Below, one piece after another: positions 19,831 to 28,922 of a stretch of DNA of 64,000 nt (position 1 is its first letter; each line of letters opens with the position of its first letter). The notes below the pieces were generated by a model, which was given only the letters and a program-made list of their open reading frames with translations, did not search any database and was not told where the DNA came from. Source of the stretch: Hyphomicrobiaceae bacterium (lineage in GTDB: Bacteria; Pseudomonadota; Alphaproteobacteria; Rhizobiales; Hyphomicrobiaceae). Location of the stretch: contig JAEUMD010000013.1 of NCBI GenBank assembly GCA_016793635.1, positions 239,506 through 303,505 of the forward strand, given 5' to 3'. The position numbers and the translations under genes are program-made.

Positions 19831-21111
19831 TCACAGGACGAGCTGGCGCACGTCGCCCAGAATTTCGGCGAGGCGCCGCGTGAAGCGGGCGGCGAGCGCG
19901 CCGTCGATGATGCGGTGATCGTAGGAGACGCACAGCGGCAGCATCAGCTTCGGCACGAACTCCTTGCCGTTCCAGACCGGCTTCATGCTCGACTTGACGA
20001 CACCGAGGATCGCCACTTCGGGAGCATTGACGATCGGCGTGAAGTTGGTGCCGCCGATGCCGCCGAGGCTGGAGATGGAGAACGTGGCGCCGGAAATGTC
20101 GGCCGGGGTGATCTTGCCGTCGCGCATTTTCGCGGAAACTTCACCGAGCTCCTTGGAAAGCTCGATGATACCCTTGGCGTTGACATCCTTGATGACCGGA
20201 ACGACGAGCCCGTCGGGCGTGTCGACGGCGACGCCGATGTTCCAGTACTTCTTGTAGATCAGCGCATCCTTCGACGGACTGAGCGAAGCGTTGAACTGCG
20301 GGAACTCCTTCAGGCACGCGACGGACGCTTTCATAAGGAACGACAGCAGCGTGACGCGGTAGCCCTTCTCCTTCGCCGCCTTGTCGAGGCTCTTGCGATA
20401 GTCCTCCAGCTCGGTGACGTCGGCCTCGTCGGTGTGCGTGACGTGGGGAATGTTGAGCCAGGCGCGATGCAGGTGCGGGCCCGACAGCTTCTTCAGGCGC
20501 GACAGCGGCTTTTCCTCGATAGGGCCGAACTTCGAGAAGTCCTGTGCCGGGATCTCGGGAATACCGGCGCCGCCGGAGACGGCCGCTCCCGCGTTGCCGC
20601 CGATGGCGCGCTTCACGTCCTCGCGGGTGATGCGGCCCTTCTCGCCCGTGCCCGTGATCTTGGTGAGGTCGATGTCCAGATCGCGCGCGAGGCGGCGCAC
20701 CGTCGGGCTCGCGTGGACATTGCCGAAGTCGATCGGCGCGGGGATCGAGCGCTGACCTGTCGGTTTCACGTCGACGTCGTCGGACGGCGGCTTGACCTTC
20801 TGCGGCTGTGCGGGCTCGCTCGCGGGAGCTTGCGCCGGAGCCGCTGCGGCGGGGGCGGCGGCCGCGCCCGACGACGCATCCTCGAGGCGTATGATCGCCA
20901 CGCCTTCGGAGACTTTGTCGCCGAGCTTCACCAGCACCTCGGCGACACGGCCCGCGCTCGGCGAGGGCACCTCCATGGTCGCCTTGTCGCTCTCGAGCGT
21001 GACGAGCGGCGCATCCGCTTTCACGGTGTCGCCCGGCTTCACGAGAATTTCGATGACGGGGACGTTCTTGAAGTCGCCGATGTCGGGAACCTTGACGTCG
21101 ATGAGGGGCAT
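19831..21111 (-). CDS. aceF: Dihydrolipoamide acetyltransferase (PDH E2)
   Basis: 426 residues with a single lipoyl domain (1-78, ESDKATMEVP). A flexible Ala/Pro linker, the E1/E3-binding domain (SPTVRRLARDLDIDLTKI...GRITREDVKRAI, about 135-170) and the catalytic acetyltransferase core follow, with the active-site DHRIIDG near the C-terminus. It is shorter than enteric E2, which has three lipoyl domains. The lipoyl domain is almost the same as that of the adjacent lpdA, also at the nucleotide level. ATG 21111 has GAGGA upstream. The gene starts 71 bases after the aceE stop. Confidence 0.95.
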   Translation of the reverse strand: MPLIDVKVPDIGDFKNVPVIEILVKPGDTVKADAPLVTLESDKATMEVPSPSAGRVAEVLVKLGDKVSEGVAIIRLEDASSGAAAAPAAAAPAQAPASEPAQPQKVKPPSDDVDVKPTGQRSIPAPIDFGNVHASPTVRRLARDLDIDLTKITGTGEKGRITREDVKRAIGGNAGAAVSGGAGIPEIPAQDFSKFGPIEEKPLSRLKKLSGPHLHRAWLNIPHVTHTDEADVTELEDYRKSLDKAAKEKGYRVTLLSFLMKASVACLKEFPQFNASLSPSKDALIYKKYWNIGVAVDTPDGLVVPVIKDVNAKGIIELSKELGEVSAKMRDGKITPADISGATFSISSLGGIGGTNFTPIVNAPEVAILGVVKSSMKPVWNGKEFVPKLMLPLCVSYDHRIIDGALAARFTRRLAEILGDVRQLVL

Positions 21112-21182
21112 GTGTCGGTCCTCAGGGGGAAGTGGCTGTTCGGACGGTGGCGTGCTGGCTTGCGCTTGCGGGTTGGCGCGGC

Positions 21183-23867
21183 TCACGCTGTTGCGGGGTT
21201 CGGCTTGCCGGGATCGATGCCGTACTTGCGGATCGCCTCCGCCACTTTCGCGGACGGAACCTTGTTCTCCTCGGCAAGAGATTTCAGCGCAGCGATGGCG
21301 ACGAAGTGTCGATCCACCTCGAAGTGCTCGCGCAGTTTGCGCCGGTAGTCCGAACGGCCGAAGCCATCGGTGCCGAGCACGCGGTAGCGCGCGGGGACGA
21401 ACGGCCGGATCTGCTCGGCGAACTGCTTCATGTAGTCGGTCGAGGCCACCACGGGACCGTCGCCACGTTCGGCGAGCTTGGCGGTGACGTAGGAGACGCG
21501 CGGCGTCTCCTCGGGGTGAAGCATGTTCCAGCGCTCGACTGCGGCGGCGTCGCGGGCGAGCTCGGTGAAGCTCGTCACGCTCCAGACGTCACACGGGATG
21601 CCGAAATCCTTCTCCAGCAGGTCGGCGCCGGCGAGCACCTCGCGCAGGATCGCGCCGGAGCCCATGAGCTGCACCTTGTGGCCCTTCTTCGACTTGCCCG
21701 CCGCGCGCAGCAGATACATGCCCTTGATGATGCCTTCCTCCGCGCCGGCGGGCATCGCGGGGTGCTCGTAGTTCTCGTTGAGGACGGTCAGGTAATAGAA
21801 GACGTCCTCCTGTTGCTCGACCATGCGGCGCAGGCCGTCGTGGACGATCACCGCGACTTCATAGGCAAAGCTCGGGTCGTAGGAGATGCAGTTCGGAATC
21901 GTCGCCGAGATGATGTGGCTGTGCCCGTCCTCGTGCTGGAGGCCCTCGCCATTGAGCGTTGTGCGGCCGGAAGTGCCGCCGACCAGGAAGCCGCGCGCGC
22001 GGCTGTCACCCGCGGCCCAGGCGAGATCACCGATCCGCTGGAAGCCGAACATCGAGTAGTAGATGTAGAACGGGATCATCACGCGGTCCGAGTGCGAATA
22101 GCTGGTCGCGGCGGCGATCCAGGACGACATCGCGCCGGCCTCGTTGATGCCCTCCTGCAGCATCTGCCCGCTCTTGTCTTCCTTGTAGTACATGAGCTGA
22201 TCGGCATCCTGCGGGCGGTAGAGCTGGCCCACCTGGCTGAAGATTCCGTACTGGCGGAACATGCCCTCCATGCCGAACGTGCGGCTCTCGTCGGGAACGA
22301 TCGGGACGATGCGGCTGCCGAGGCTCTTGTCACGCAGGAGGGTGTTGAGCACGCGCACGAAGGCCATCGTGGTCGAAATCTCGCGGCCCTCGCCGGAAGC
22401 CTCGAGCTGCCCCTTGAACGTTTCGAGCGGCGGCACGACGAGCGTTTCGGAACTCTTCTGCCGGCGCTGGGGCAAGTATCCGCCGAGCGCTTTGCGGCGC
22501 TCGCGCAGATACTTCATCTCGGGAGAATCCTCCGGCAGCTTGATGAAGTCGACATTCTTCACCTGCTCGTCGGATAGCGGAATTGAGAAGCGGTCGCGGA
22601 ACGAGATGAGCGAATCGTAGCCCATCTTCTTCTGCTGGTGCGTGATCATCTGCGCTTCGCCAGCCTTGCCCATGCCGTAGCCCTTGACGGTCTTGGCGAG
22701 AATGACGGACGGCTGGCCTAGATGATCCTGCGCGGCCTTGTAGGCGGCATAGACCTTCAGGGCGTCGTGGCCGCCGCGCGTCAGCGACCAGATCTGCTCG
22801 TCCGACCAGTTCGCGACCATCGCCGCGGTCTCTGGGTAACGGCCGAAGAAATTCTTGCGGATGTAGGCTCCGTCCTTCGACTTGAAATCCTGGTAGTCGC
22901 CGTCGACGCACTCTTCCATGAGCTGGCGCAGCTTGCCGCTGGTGTCCTTGGCGATCAGCTCGTCCCAGGTCGAGCCCCAGACCACCTTGAGAACGTTCCA
23001 GCCGGCGCCGCGGAAGTCACCCTCGAGCTCTTGGATGATCTTGCTGTTGCCACGCACGGGGCCGTCGAGGCGCTGCAGGTTGCAGTTGATGACGAAGATG
23101 AGGTTGTCGAGCTTCTCGCGGCCGGCGAGGCCGATGGCGCCGAGGCTCTCAGGCTCGTCCATTTCACCATCGCCGCAGAACACCCAGACGTGACGGTTCG
23201 AGGTATCGGCGATGCCGCGACCGTGGAGGTACTTGAGGAATCGCGCGAGGTAGATGCCCATCAGCGGGCCGAGGCCCATCGAGACGGTCGGGAACTGCCA
23301 GAAGTCTGGCATCAGCCACGGATGCGGGTAGGACGAGATGCCCTTGCCGTCCACCTCCTGGCGGAAGCTCTTGAGCTGCTCCTCCGTCAAGCGTCCCTCG
23401 ATGAAGGCGCGCGCGTAGATGCCGGGAGCTGAGTGGCCCTGCACGAAGATGAGATCGCCGCCGTGGCCCTCGTGTGGCGCGTTCCAGAAGTGCGTGAAGC
23501 CGGTGGCGTAGAGCGTCGCGGCGGACTGGAACGAAGCGATGTGGCCGCCAAGCTCGCTGCTCTCTTTGTTGGCCTTGACCACGATCGCCGCCGCGTTCCA
23601 GCGGATCGCGGCGCGCACCTTGTTCTCGAGCTCGCGGTCGCCGGGGTAGGCGGGCTGGAGGTCGGGCGGGATGGTGTTGATGTAGGCTGTATTCGCGGCG
23701 AACGGAAGCTTGGCGCCGGAGCGACGAGCCGTGGCTACCACTTCACTCAGGATATCGTCGGCGACGCCGGTACCCTCGAACGCGATGACCGAGTTGATCG
23801 CGTCAACCCACTCTTTGCGCTCGTCCTCGGGGCGAGCATCTTGGGAGTCGTAAGGCTCCTGGGACAT
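21183..23867 (-). CDS. aceE: Pyruvate dehydrogenase E1, homodimeric type
   Basis: 894 residues, the size of enteric AceE (887). The thiamine-diphosphate motif GDGEMDEPES...NCNLQ is intact, and homology runs end to end (GRTTLNGEGLQHEDGHS, VWSVTSFTELARD). The reaction is pyruvate decarboxylation and acetyl transfer to E2. Most Rhizobiales use a two-subunit PdhA/PdhB E1 instead, so this E1 type together with a lipoyl-E3 suggests a PDH operon of beta/gammaproteobacterial type. It is the first gene of aceE-aceF-lpdA and starts 84 bases after the dctM stop, with a strong stem-loop between them. GAGG precedes the ATG. Confidence 0.96.
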   Translation of the reverse strand: MSQEPYDSQDARPEDERKEWVDAINSVIAFEGTGVADDILSEVVATARRSGAKLPFAANTAYINTIPPDLQPAYPGDRELENKVRAAIRWNAAAIVVKANKESSELGGHIASFQSAATLYATGFTHFWNAPHEGHGGDLIFVQGHSAPGIYARAFIEGRLTEEQLKSFRQEVDGKGISSYPHPWLMPDFWQFPTVSMGLGPLMGIYLARFLKYLHGRGIADTSNRHVWVFCGDGEMDEPESLGAIGLAGREKLDNLIFVINCNLQRLDGPVRGNSKIIQELEGDFRGAGWNVLKVVWGSTWDELIAKDTSGKLRQLMEECVDGDYQDFKSKDGAYIRKNFFGRYPETAAMVANWSDEQIWSLTRGGHDALKVYAAYKAAQDHLGQPSVILAKTVKGYGMGKAGEAQMITHQQKKMGYDSLISFRDRFSIPLSDEQVKNVDFIKLPEDSPEMKYLRERRKALGGYLPQRRQKSSETLVVPPLETFKGQLEASGEGREISTTMAFVRVLNTLLRDKSLGSRIVPIVPDESRTFGMEGMFRQYGIFSQVGQLYRPQDADQLMYYKEDKSGQMLQEGINEAGAMSSWIAAATSYSHSDRVMIPFYIYYSMFGFQRIGDLAWAAGDSRARGFLVGGTSGRTTLNGEGLQHEDGHSHIISATIPNCISYDPSFAYEVAVIVHDGLRRMVEQQEDVFYYLTVLNENYEHPAMPAGAEEGIIKGMYLLRAAGKSKKGHKVQLMGSGAILREVLAGADLLEKDFGIPCDVWSVTSFTELARDAAAVERWNMLHPEETPRVSYVTAKLAERGDGPVVASTDYMKQFAEQIRPFVPARYRVLGTDGFGRSDYRRKLREHFEVDRHFVAIAALKSLAEENKVPSAKVAEAIRKYGIDPGKPNPATA

Positions 23868-23904
23868 GTCTTGGCCTCGTGTTCCGGGGGGAAACTTCGG
23901 GAGG

Positions 23905-23932
23905 AGCAGGAGGGGAGATTACCCCTCCTGCT
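23905..23932 (-). terminator. Stem-loop between dctM and aceE
   Basis: A perfect 11-bp stem (AGCAGGAGGGG / CCCCTCCTGCT) with a 6-base loop lies between the dctM stop and the aceE RBS. There is no U-run on the minus strand, so it could be a Rho-dependent end, an attenuator or an mRNA processing and stability element. Confidence 0.55.
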
Positions 23933-23951
23933 ATTCGGCGGTGTCAGAGGG

Positions 23952-25430
23952 CTACAGCATGCCGAGCATGCGAGGCAGCCAGAGCGAGATTTCGGGTACG
24001 TAGGTCACAACCATGAGGAAGCCGAGCATCGTGAGCAGCCACGGCCATACCGCGACCGTCAGTTCGGTGATGCCCATTTTGGTTATTCCAGATGCGACGT
24101 AGAGGTTGAGGCCTACGGGCGGATGGCAGAGGCCCACCTCCATATTGACGACGATGAGAATGCCGAAGTGGACCGGATCGATGCCAAGCTTCACCGCCAC
24201 GGGGAATAGGATCGGCGCCATGATGAGCACGATCGAGGACGGCTCCATGACGTTTCCGGCCAGCAGCAGCAGAATATTGACGAACAGCAGGAAGGCGATC
24301 CAGTTGAGACCGGTTCCGGTGATCCACGCCGCCATCTGTTGCGGAATGTTTTCGTGGGTCATGAGGAACGAGAACAGTACCGCGTTGGTGATAATGTAGA
24401 GCAGCATGGCGCTCATGCTGGCCGACGACAGAAGCACGCGCGGCACGTCCGAGAGCTTCATGTCCTTGTAGATGAAGACTGCTACGACGAAGGCGTATAC
24501 GGCACTCATGGCGGCTGCTTCCGTCGGCGTGAATATGCCGGCGTAGATTCCGCCCATGACGATGGCGATCAGTGCTAGGCCCCAGAAGCTCTTGGAGAAC
24601 GCGGTCCAGGTTTGCGCCCACGTCGCCTTTTCCAGGCGCGGGTAATTACCCTTCTTCGCGCGATACCAGGTGGTCAAGCCAAGCAGGCTTGCCAGCATCA
24701 AACCCGGGATGACGCCGGCCATGAAGAGTGTGCCGACGGACGCGGCGGCGACTTTCTCGCCGCTGGGTCCTTCTACGATCATGCCGCTCGTCGCCACCGA
24801 GTACATCACCATGACGATCGATGGAGGGATCAGAATGCCGAGCGCTCCGGAGGTGGTGATGACGCCGGCACCGAACTGCTTCGGAAAGCCTTGGCGAACC
24901 ATGGCAGGCAGGATGATCGAGCCAATCGCAACCACGGTTGCAGGTGACGATCCAGAAACGGCCGCGAAAAGCGCACAAGCAATGACGCCGGCCAGGCCGA
25001 GTCCGCCATGCCAATGGCCGACCATGGTCGTGGCGAAGTTGATCATGCGTCGTGCGACACCGCCGTGAGTGAGGAAGTTGCCGGCGAGGATGAAGAACGG
25101 GATCGCCATGATCTCGAACTTCTCGATGCCGGTGAACAGCTTCAGGGCCACCGAGTCCATTGGCACGTTGGTCAACGTGAACAGGAACGTGAGGACGGTA
25201 AGGCCAAGGGCGATGGAGACCGGCATGCCGGTCAGCATCAATGCCACGAGAAGAATAAAGATCAGTGCGACGCGCAGACCGCCACCGATCGGGATGATGC
25301 CGAGCTTGCCCATGAGGCAGATCGCGAACACGGCCAACGGGAAGCCGATGTAGATGAACGCCTGTTTGAGCGACCCGCCGGACCGCGCATCGCCAGGCCC
25401 ATTCTCAATGGATTGGACTGAGCTTGTCAT
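23952..25430 (-). CDS. dctM: TRAP transporter large permease DctM
   Basis: 492 residues and about 12 hydrophobic helices, with the DctM signatures ALFAAVSGSSPATVVAIGSI and GIFTPTEAAAM. The first ~45 residues before the canonical start of the family carry one extra hydrophobic segment, so the protein is longer than the usual ~430. It forms the Na+-coupled channel of the TRAP system with DctQ. The ATG overlaps the dctQ stop by 4 bases (translational coupling). Confidence 0.93.
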   Translation of the reverse strand: MTSSVQSIENGPGDARSGGSLKQAFIYIGFPLAVFAICLMGKLGIIPIGGGLRVALIFILLVALMLTGMPVSIALGLTVLTFLFTLTNVPMDSVALKLFTGIEKFEIMAIPFFILAGNFLTHGGVARRMINFATTMVGHWHGGLGLAGVIACALFAAVSGSSPATVVAIGSIILPAMVRQGFPKQFGAGVITTSGALGILIPPSIVMVMYSVATSGMIVEGPSGEKVAAASVGTLFMAGVIPGLMLASLLGLTTWYRAKKGNYPRLEKATWAQTWTAFSKSFWGLALIAIVMGGIYAGIFTPTEAAAMSAVYAFVVAVFIYKDMKLSDVPRVLLSSASMSAMLLYIITNAVLFSFLMTHENIPQQMAAWITGTGLNWIAFLLFVNILLLLAGNVMEPSSIVLIMAPILFPVAVKLGIDPVHFGILIVVNMEVGLCHPPVGLNLYVASGITKMGITELTVAVWPWLLTMLGFLMVVTYVPEISLWLPRMLGML

Positions 25431-26086
25431 CTGGCGGCTCCCTGCGTGTGGGTGTCGAGACCGGAGATGCCGGGCACGGTCGGAGCATCGTCTTCGAGAC
25501 CCTCGACGTGTCCGTGGTCATGGTGGGGCAGCTCACCCGTGCGGGCAAAGCTCCAGGCAACCTGCAGGAAGCGGAAGCACATCAGATATGAGCCAAGAGG
25601 GACCGCGAGATATACGATCCACATAGGGAGTTCGAGATCAGCCGACGTCTGCTCCGTCATCGCGATGTGATAGACGAACCGGGCGCCGAGTGAGCCGACG
25701 ATGAATGTGAACAGCGCGCCCGCGAATAGCCCGAACAGAACGACGAAATGCTTGGAGCGGGGATTGAGAGTGTTGAGCGCGACGTCGACACCGACGTGGA
25801 TGCCGGTGCGTACGCCGTAGGCTGCGCCGAACTTCGCCATCCACACGAACATGTAGATACAGAGTTCCTGCGCCCAGGTCATGTTAAACGAATTGAGGAA
25901 ATTGAAGACTCCGCGTGCTGCGGCGGCGAGCCAGTCCATGCCATGGCCCTTGGCCCAGCCGATGAGTGCCGCGGCGTTGCTCATGCCGTAGCGCTGCACG
26001 ACGGCCGCGAAGATCAGCAGCGTTGCCGCTCCGATCAGCGTGCCGATGATAAGTTCCTCGAGTCGGTCGAGTAGCCGCATAAGCAT
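25427..26086 (-). CDS. dctQ: TRAP transporter small permease DctQ
   Basis: 219 residues and four main membrane helices, in the DctQ pattern (RLEELIIGTLIGAATLLIF... WAQELCIYMFVWMAKFGAAYGVR...HVGVD). The C-terminal ~35 residues are a soluble His- and Asp-containing tail (HHDHGHVEGLEDD) that is not typical and might bind metal. It lies between dctP and dctM; an alternative ATG lies two codons downstream at 26080. Confidence 0.92.
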   Translation of the reverse strand: MLMRLLDRLEELIIGTLIGAATLLIFAAVVQRYGMSNAAALIGWAKGHGMDWLAAAARGVFNFLNSFNMTWAQELCIYMFVWMAKFGAAYGVRTGIHVGVDVALNTLNPRSKHFVVLFGLFAGALFTFIVGSLGARFVYHIAMTEQTSADLELPMWIVYLAVPLGSYLMCFRFLQVAWSFARTGELPHHDHGHVEGLEDDAPTVPGISGLDTHTQGAAR

Positions 26087-26176
26087 TGGCGTTTCCTCCT
26101 TGGAAAGCGCGTGCGGGATGACGCAACACCGAAGGCGTCAGCGCGTGGGGGATCGAACTTGATTTGAATTTGATTG

Positions 26177-26211
26177 GGCGGCGGCCGGCTCGGGCAGAGC
26201 GGGCCGCCGCC
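26177..26211 (-). terminator. Intercistronic stem-loop between dctP and dctQ
   Basis: A perfect 10-bp GC stem (GGCGGCGGCC / GGCCGCCGCC) with a 15-base loop lies just after the dctP stop and before dctQ. In binding-protein operons such hairpins usually protect the upstream mRNA and lower expression of the permease genes. No U-run follows. Confidence 0.6.
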
Positions 26212-26225
26212 AGGATTCGGGTCGC

Positions 26226-27227
26226 TTACTTCGCGCCCGTGGCCTTGTAGATCGACTCGATCAGCTCTTTGCCGACGCGGCCGGCAACTTCGTTATGGAC
26301 GACCATAAGCTTGGCCTTCCAGGCCTTCTTCTCGTCCGCAGTGAGATCGTAGAACTCGGTCTTGCCGGAGGCTTTCATCGCGGCCAGCGCGTCGTCGTTT
26401 TCCTTCTGGGCGATGTCGTTCGCGAACTCAGTCGCCTCGGCCATCGCCTTGTCGAGCGAGGTGCGGACATCAGCCGGCAGGCCTTCCCAGAATTGCTTGT
26501 TCACGATGACCGCGTAGCCGAGATAGCCGTGGCGCGACACGGTCGCGTGCTTCTGCACCTCGTGCATCTTCTGCGTGTACATGTTCGACGGAGGGTTCTC
26601 GGTGCCGTCGACGACGCCCGTCTGCAGCCCCTGATAGACCTCGGAGAACGCCATCACTTGCGGCAGCGCACCGAGCGACTTCATCTGTGCCTCGAGCACC
26701 TTCGACGACTGGATTCGCATCTTGAGCCCGAGGAAGTCGTCCGGCGACTTGAGCGGCTTGTTGGCGCTCATGATCTTGAAGCCGTTGTCCCAGAAGGCGA
26801 GGCCTAGAATGCCCTTGCCCTCAAGCTTCTTGAGAAGCTGCTTTCCGATCTCGCCCTCGGTGACCTTCCGGAGCGCCACGCGATCCTCGAAGATGAAGGG
26901 CAGGTCGAACGCCTCGAACTCTTTGGCTCCCAGCGGTCCGAACTTGGCGAGTGAGGGCGCGAGCATCTGGACCGCGCCGAGCTGCAAGGCCTCGACCTCT
27001 TCCTTGTCCTTGTAGAGCTGCGAGTTCGGGTAGATCTCGATCTTCACTTTGCCCGCCGTATATTTCTCGGCGAGCTCCTTGAACTTCTCCGCGCCTTTGC
27101 CCTTCGGCGTCTGTGGCGCGACGACGTGGCTGAATTTGATGACGATCGGATCCTGGGCGTTCGCTGAGCCTGCGGCCAAACCGAACGCCGCCACGATGGC
27201 GACCGCGGCTACTGAGAACTTGCGCAT
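26226..27227 (-). CDS. dctP: TRAP C4-dicarboxylate substrate-binding protein DctP
   Basis: 333 residues. The signal peptide (1-25) ends in GSANA. The mature protein has the DctP fold, including LKMRIQSSKVLEAQMKSLGA, whose Arg is the carboxylate clamp of the family, and GVVDGTENPPSN. It is the periplasmic receptor for malate, succinate or fumarate. Specificity is inferred from the family and from the neighbouring DctBD regulators. ATG 27227 has GGAGG seven bases upstream. The gene is preceded by a sigma-54 promoter. Confidence 0.93.
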   Translation of the reverse strand: MRKFSVAAVAIVAAFGLAAGSANAQDPIVIKFSHVVAPQTPKGKGAEKFKELAEKYTAGKVKIEIYPNSQLYKDKEEVEALQLGAVQMLAPSLAKFGPLGAKEFEAFDLPFIFEDRVALRKVTEGEIGKQLLKKLEGKGILGLAFWDNGFKIMSANKPLKSPDDFLGLKMRIQSSKVLEAQMKSLGALPQVMAFSEVYQGLQTGVVDGTENPPSNMYTQKMHEVQKHATVSRHGYLGYAVIVNKQFWEGLPADVRTSLDKAMAEATEFANDIAQKENDDALAAMKASGKTEFYDLTADEKKAWKAKLMVVHNEVAGRVGKELIESIYKATGAK

Positions 27228-27302
27228 CACGTTTCCTCCAAAAATTTGTCCGCCTCACGCGAAAGCGCTGACCCCCGCGCCGACGGTTGACGATACGTTA
27301 AC

Positions 27303-27318
27303 AGCAACCCGCATGCCA
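27303..27318 (-). promoter_or_regulatory. Sigma-54 (RpoN) promoter of dctPQM
   Basis: The minus strand reads TGGCATGCGGGTTGCT, matching the -24/-12 consensus TGGCACG-N4-TTGCW at all but one base, with the invariant GG and GC at the right spacing. Transcription would start about 62-65 bases before the dctP ATG. Confidence 0.8.
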
Positions 27319-27344
27319 ACGGATTGGCGGGGCGTGACGCGCGA

Positions 27345-27357
27345 AATCAAAATTTCA
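27345..27357 (-). promoter_or_regulatory. Possible IHF site between enhancer and sigma-54 promoter
   Basis: The plus strand reads AATCAAAATTTCA, matching the IHF consensus WATCAA-N4-TTR at all but one defined base, in a locally AT-rich stretch at the expected place. Confidence 0.35.
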
Positions 27358-27424
27358 AAGGACTGAGCCAGCTTGATAATTCCAGCCGGATTAGCGACCG
27401 CGGCGGTGCCTGTGCCGTATGCCG

Positions 27425-27442
27425 TGGGTGGCGCGTTACCCA
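27425..27442 (-). promoter_or_regulatory. Upstream activator dyad 1 (putative DctD site)
   Basis: TGGGT-GGCGCGTT-ACCCA, a 5-bp inverted repeat with an 8-bp spacer that is nearly the same as in dyad 2. It lies about 110 bases upstream of the sigma-54 promoter. Confidence 0.6.
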
Positions 27443-27454
27443 TCACGCAAAAGC

Positions 27455-27474
27455 GTGTGTGGCGTGTTACACAC
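27455..27474 (-). promoter_or_regulatory. Upstream activator dyad 2 (putative DctD site)
   Basis: GTGTGT-GGCGTGTT-ACACAC, a perfect 6-bp inverted repeat. Its centre lies 31 bp from dyad 1, about three helical turns, so both sites face the same side of the DNA. Confidence 0.6.
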
Positions 27475-27560
27475 CCAGTTTCGATGCTGCAACGTTATGG
27501 TGCGGCGCAATATTCGCGTGCGACAGAATAAGCGCGCACGTTTCGTTACGCGACTGTCTT

Positions 27561-28918
<1,358 letters not shown>

Positions 28919-28922
<4 letters not shown>

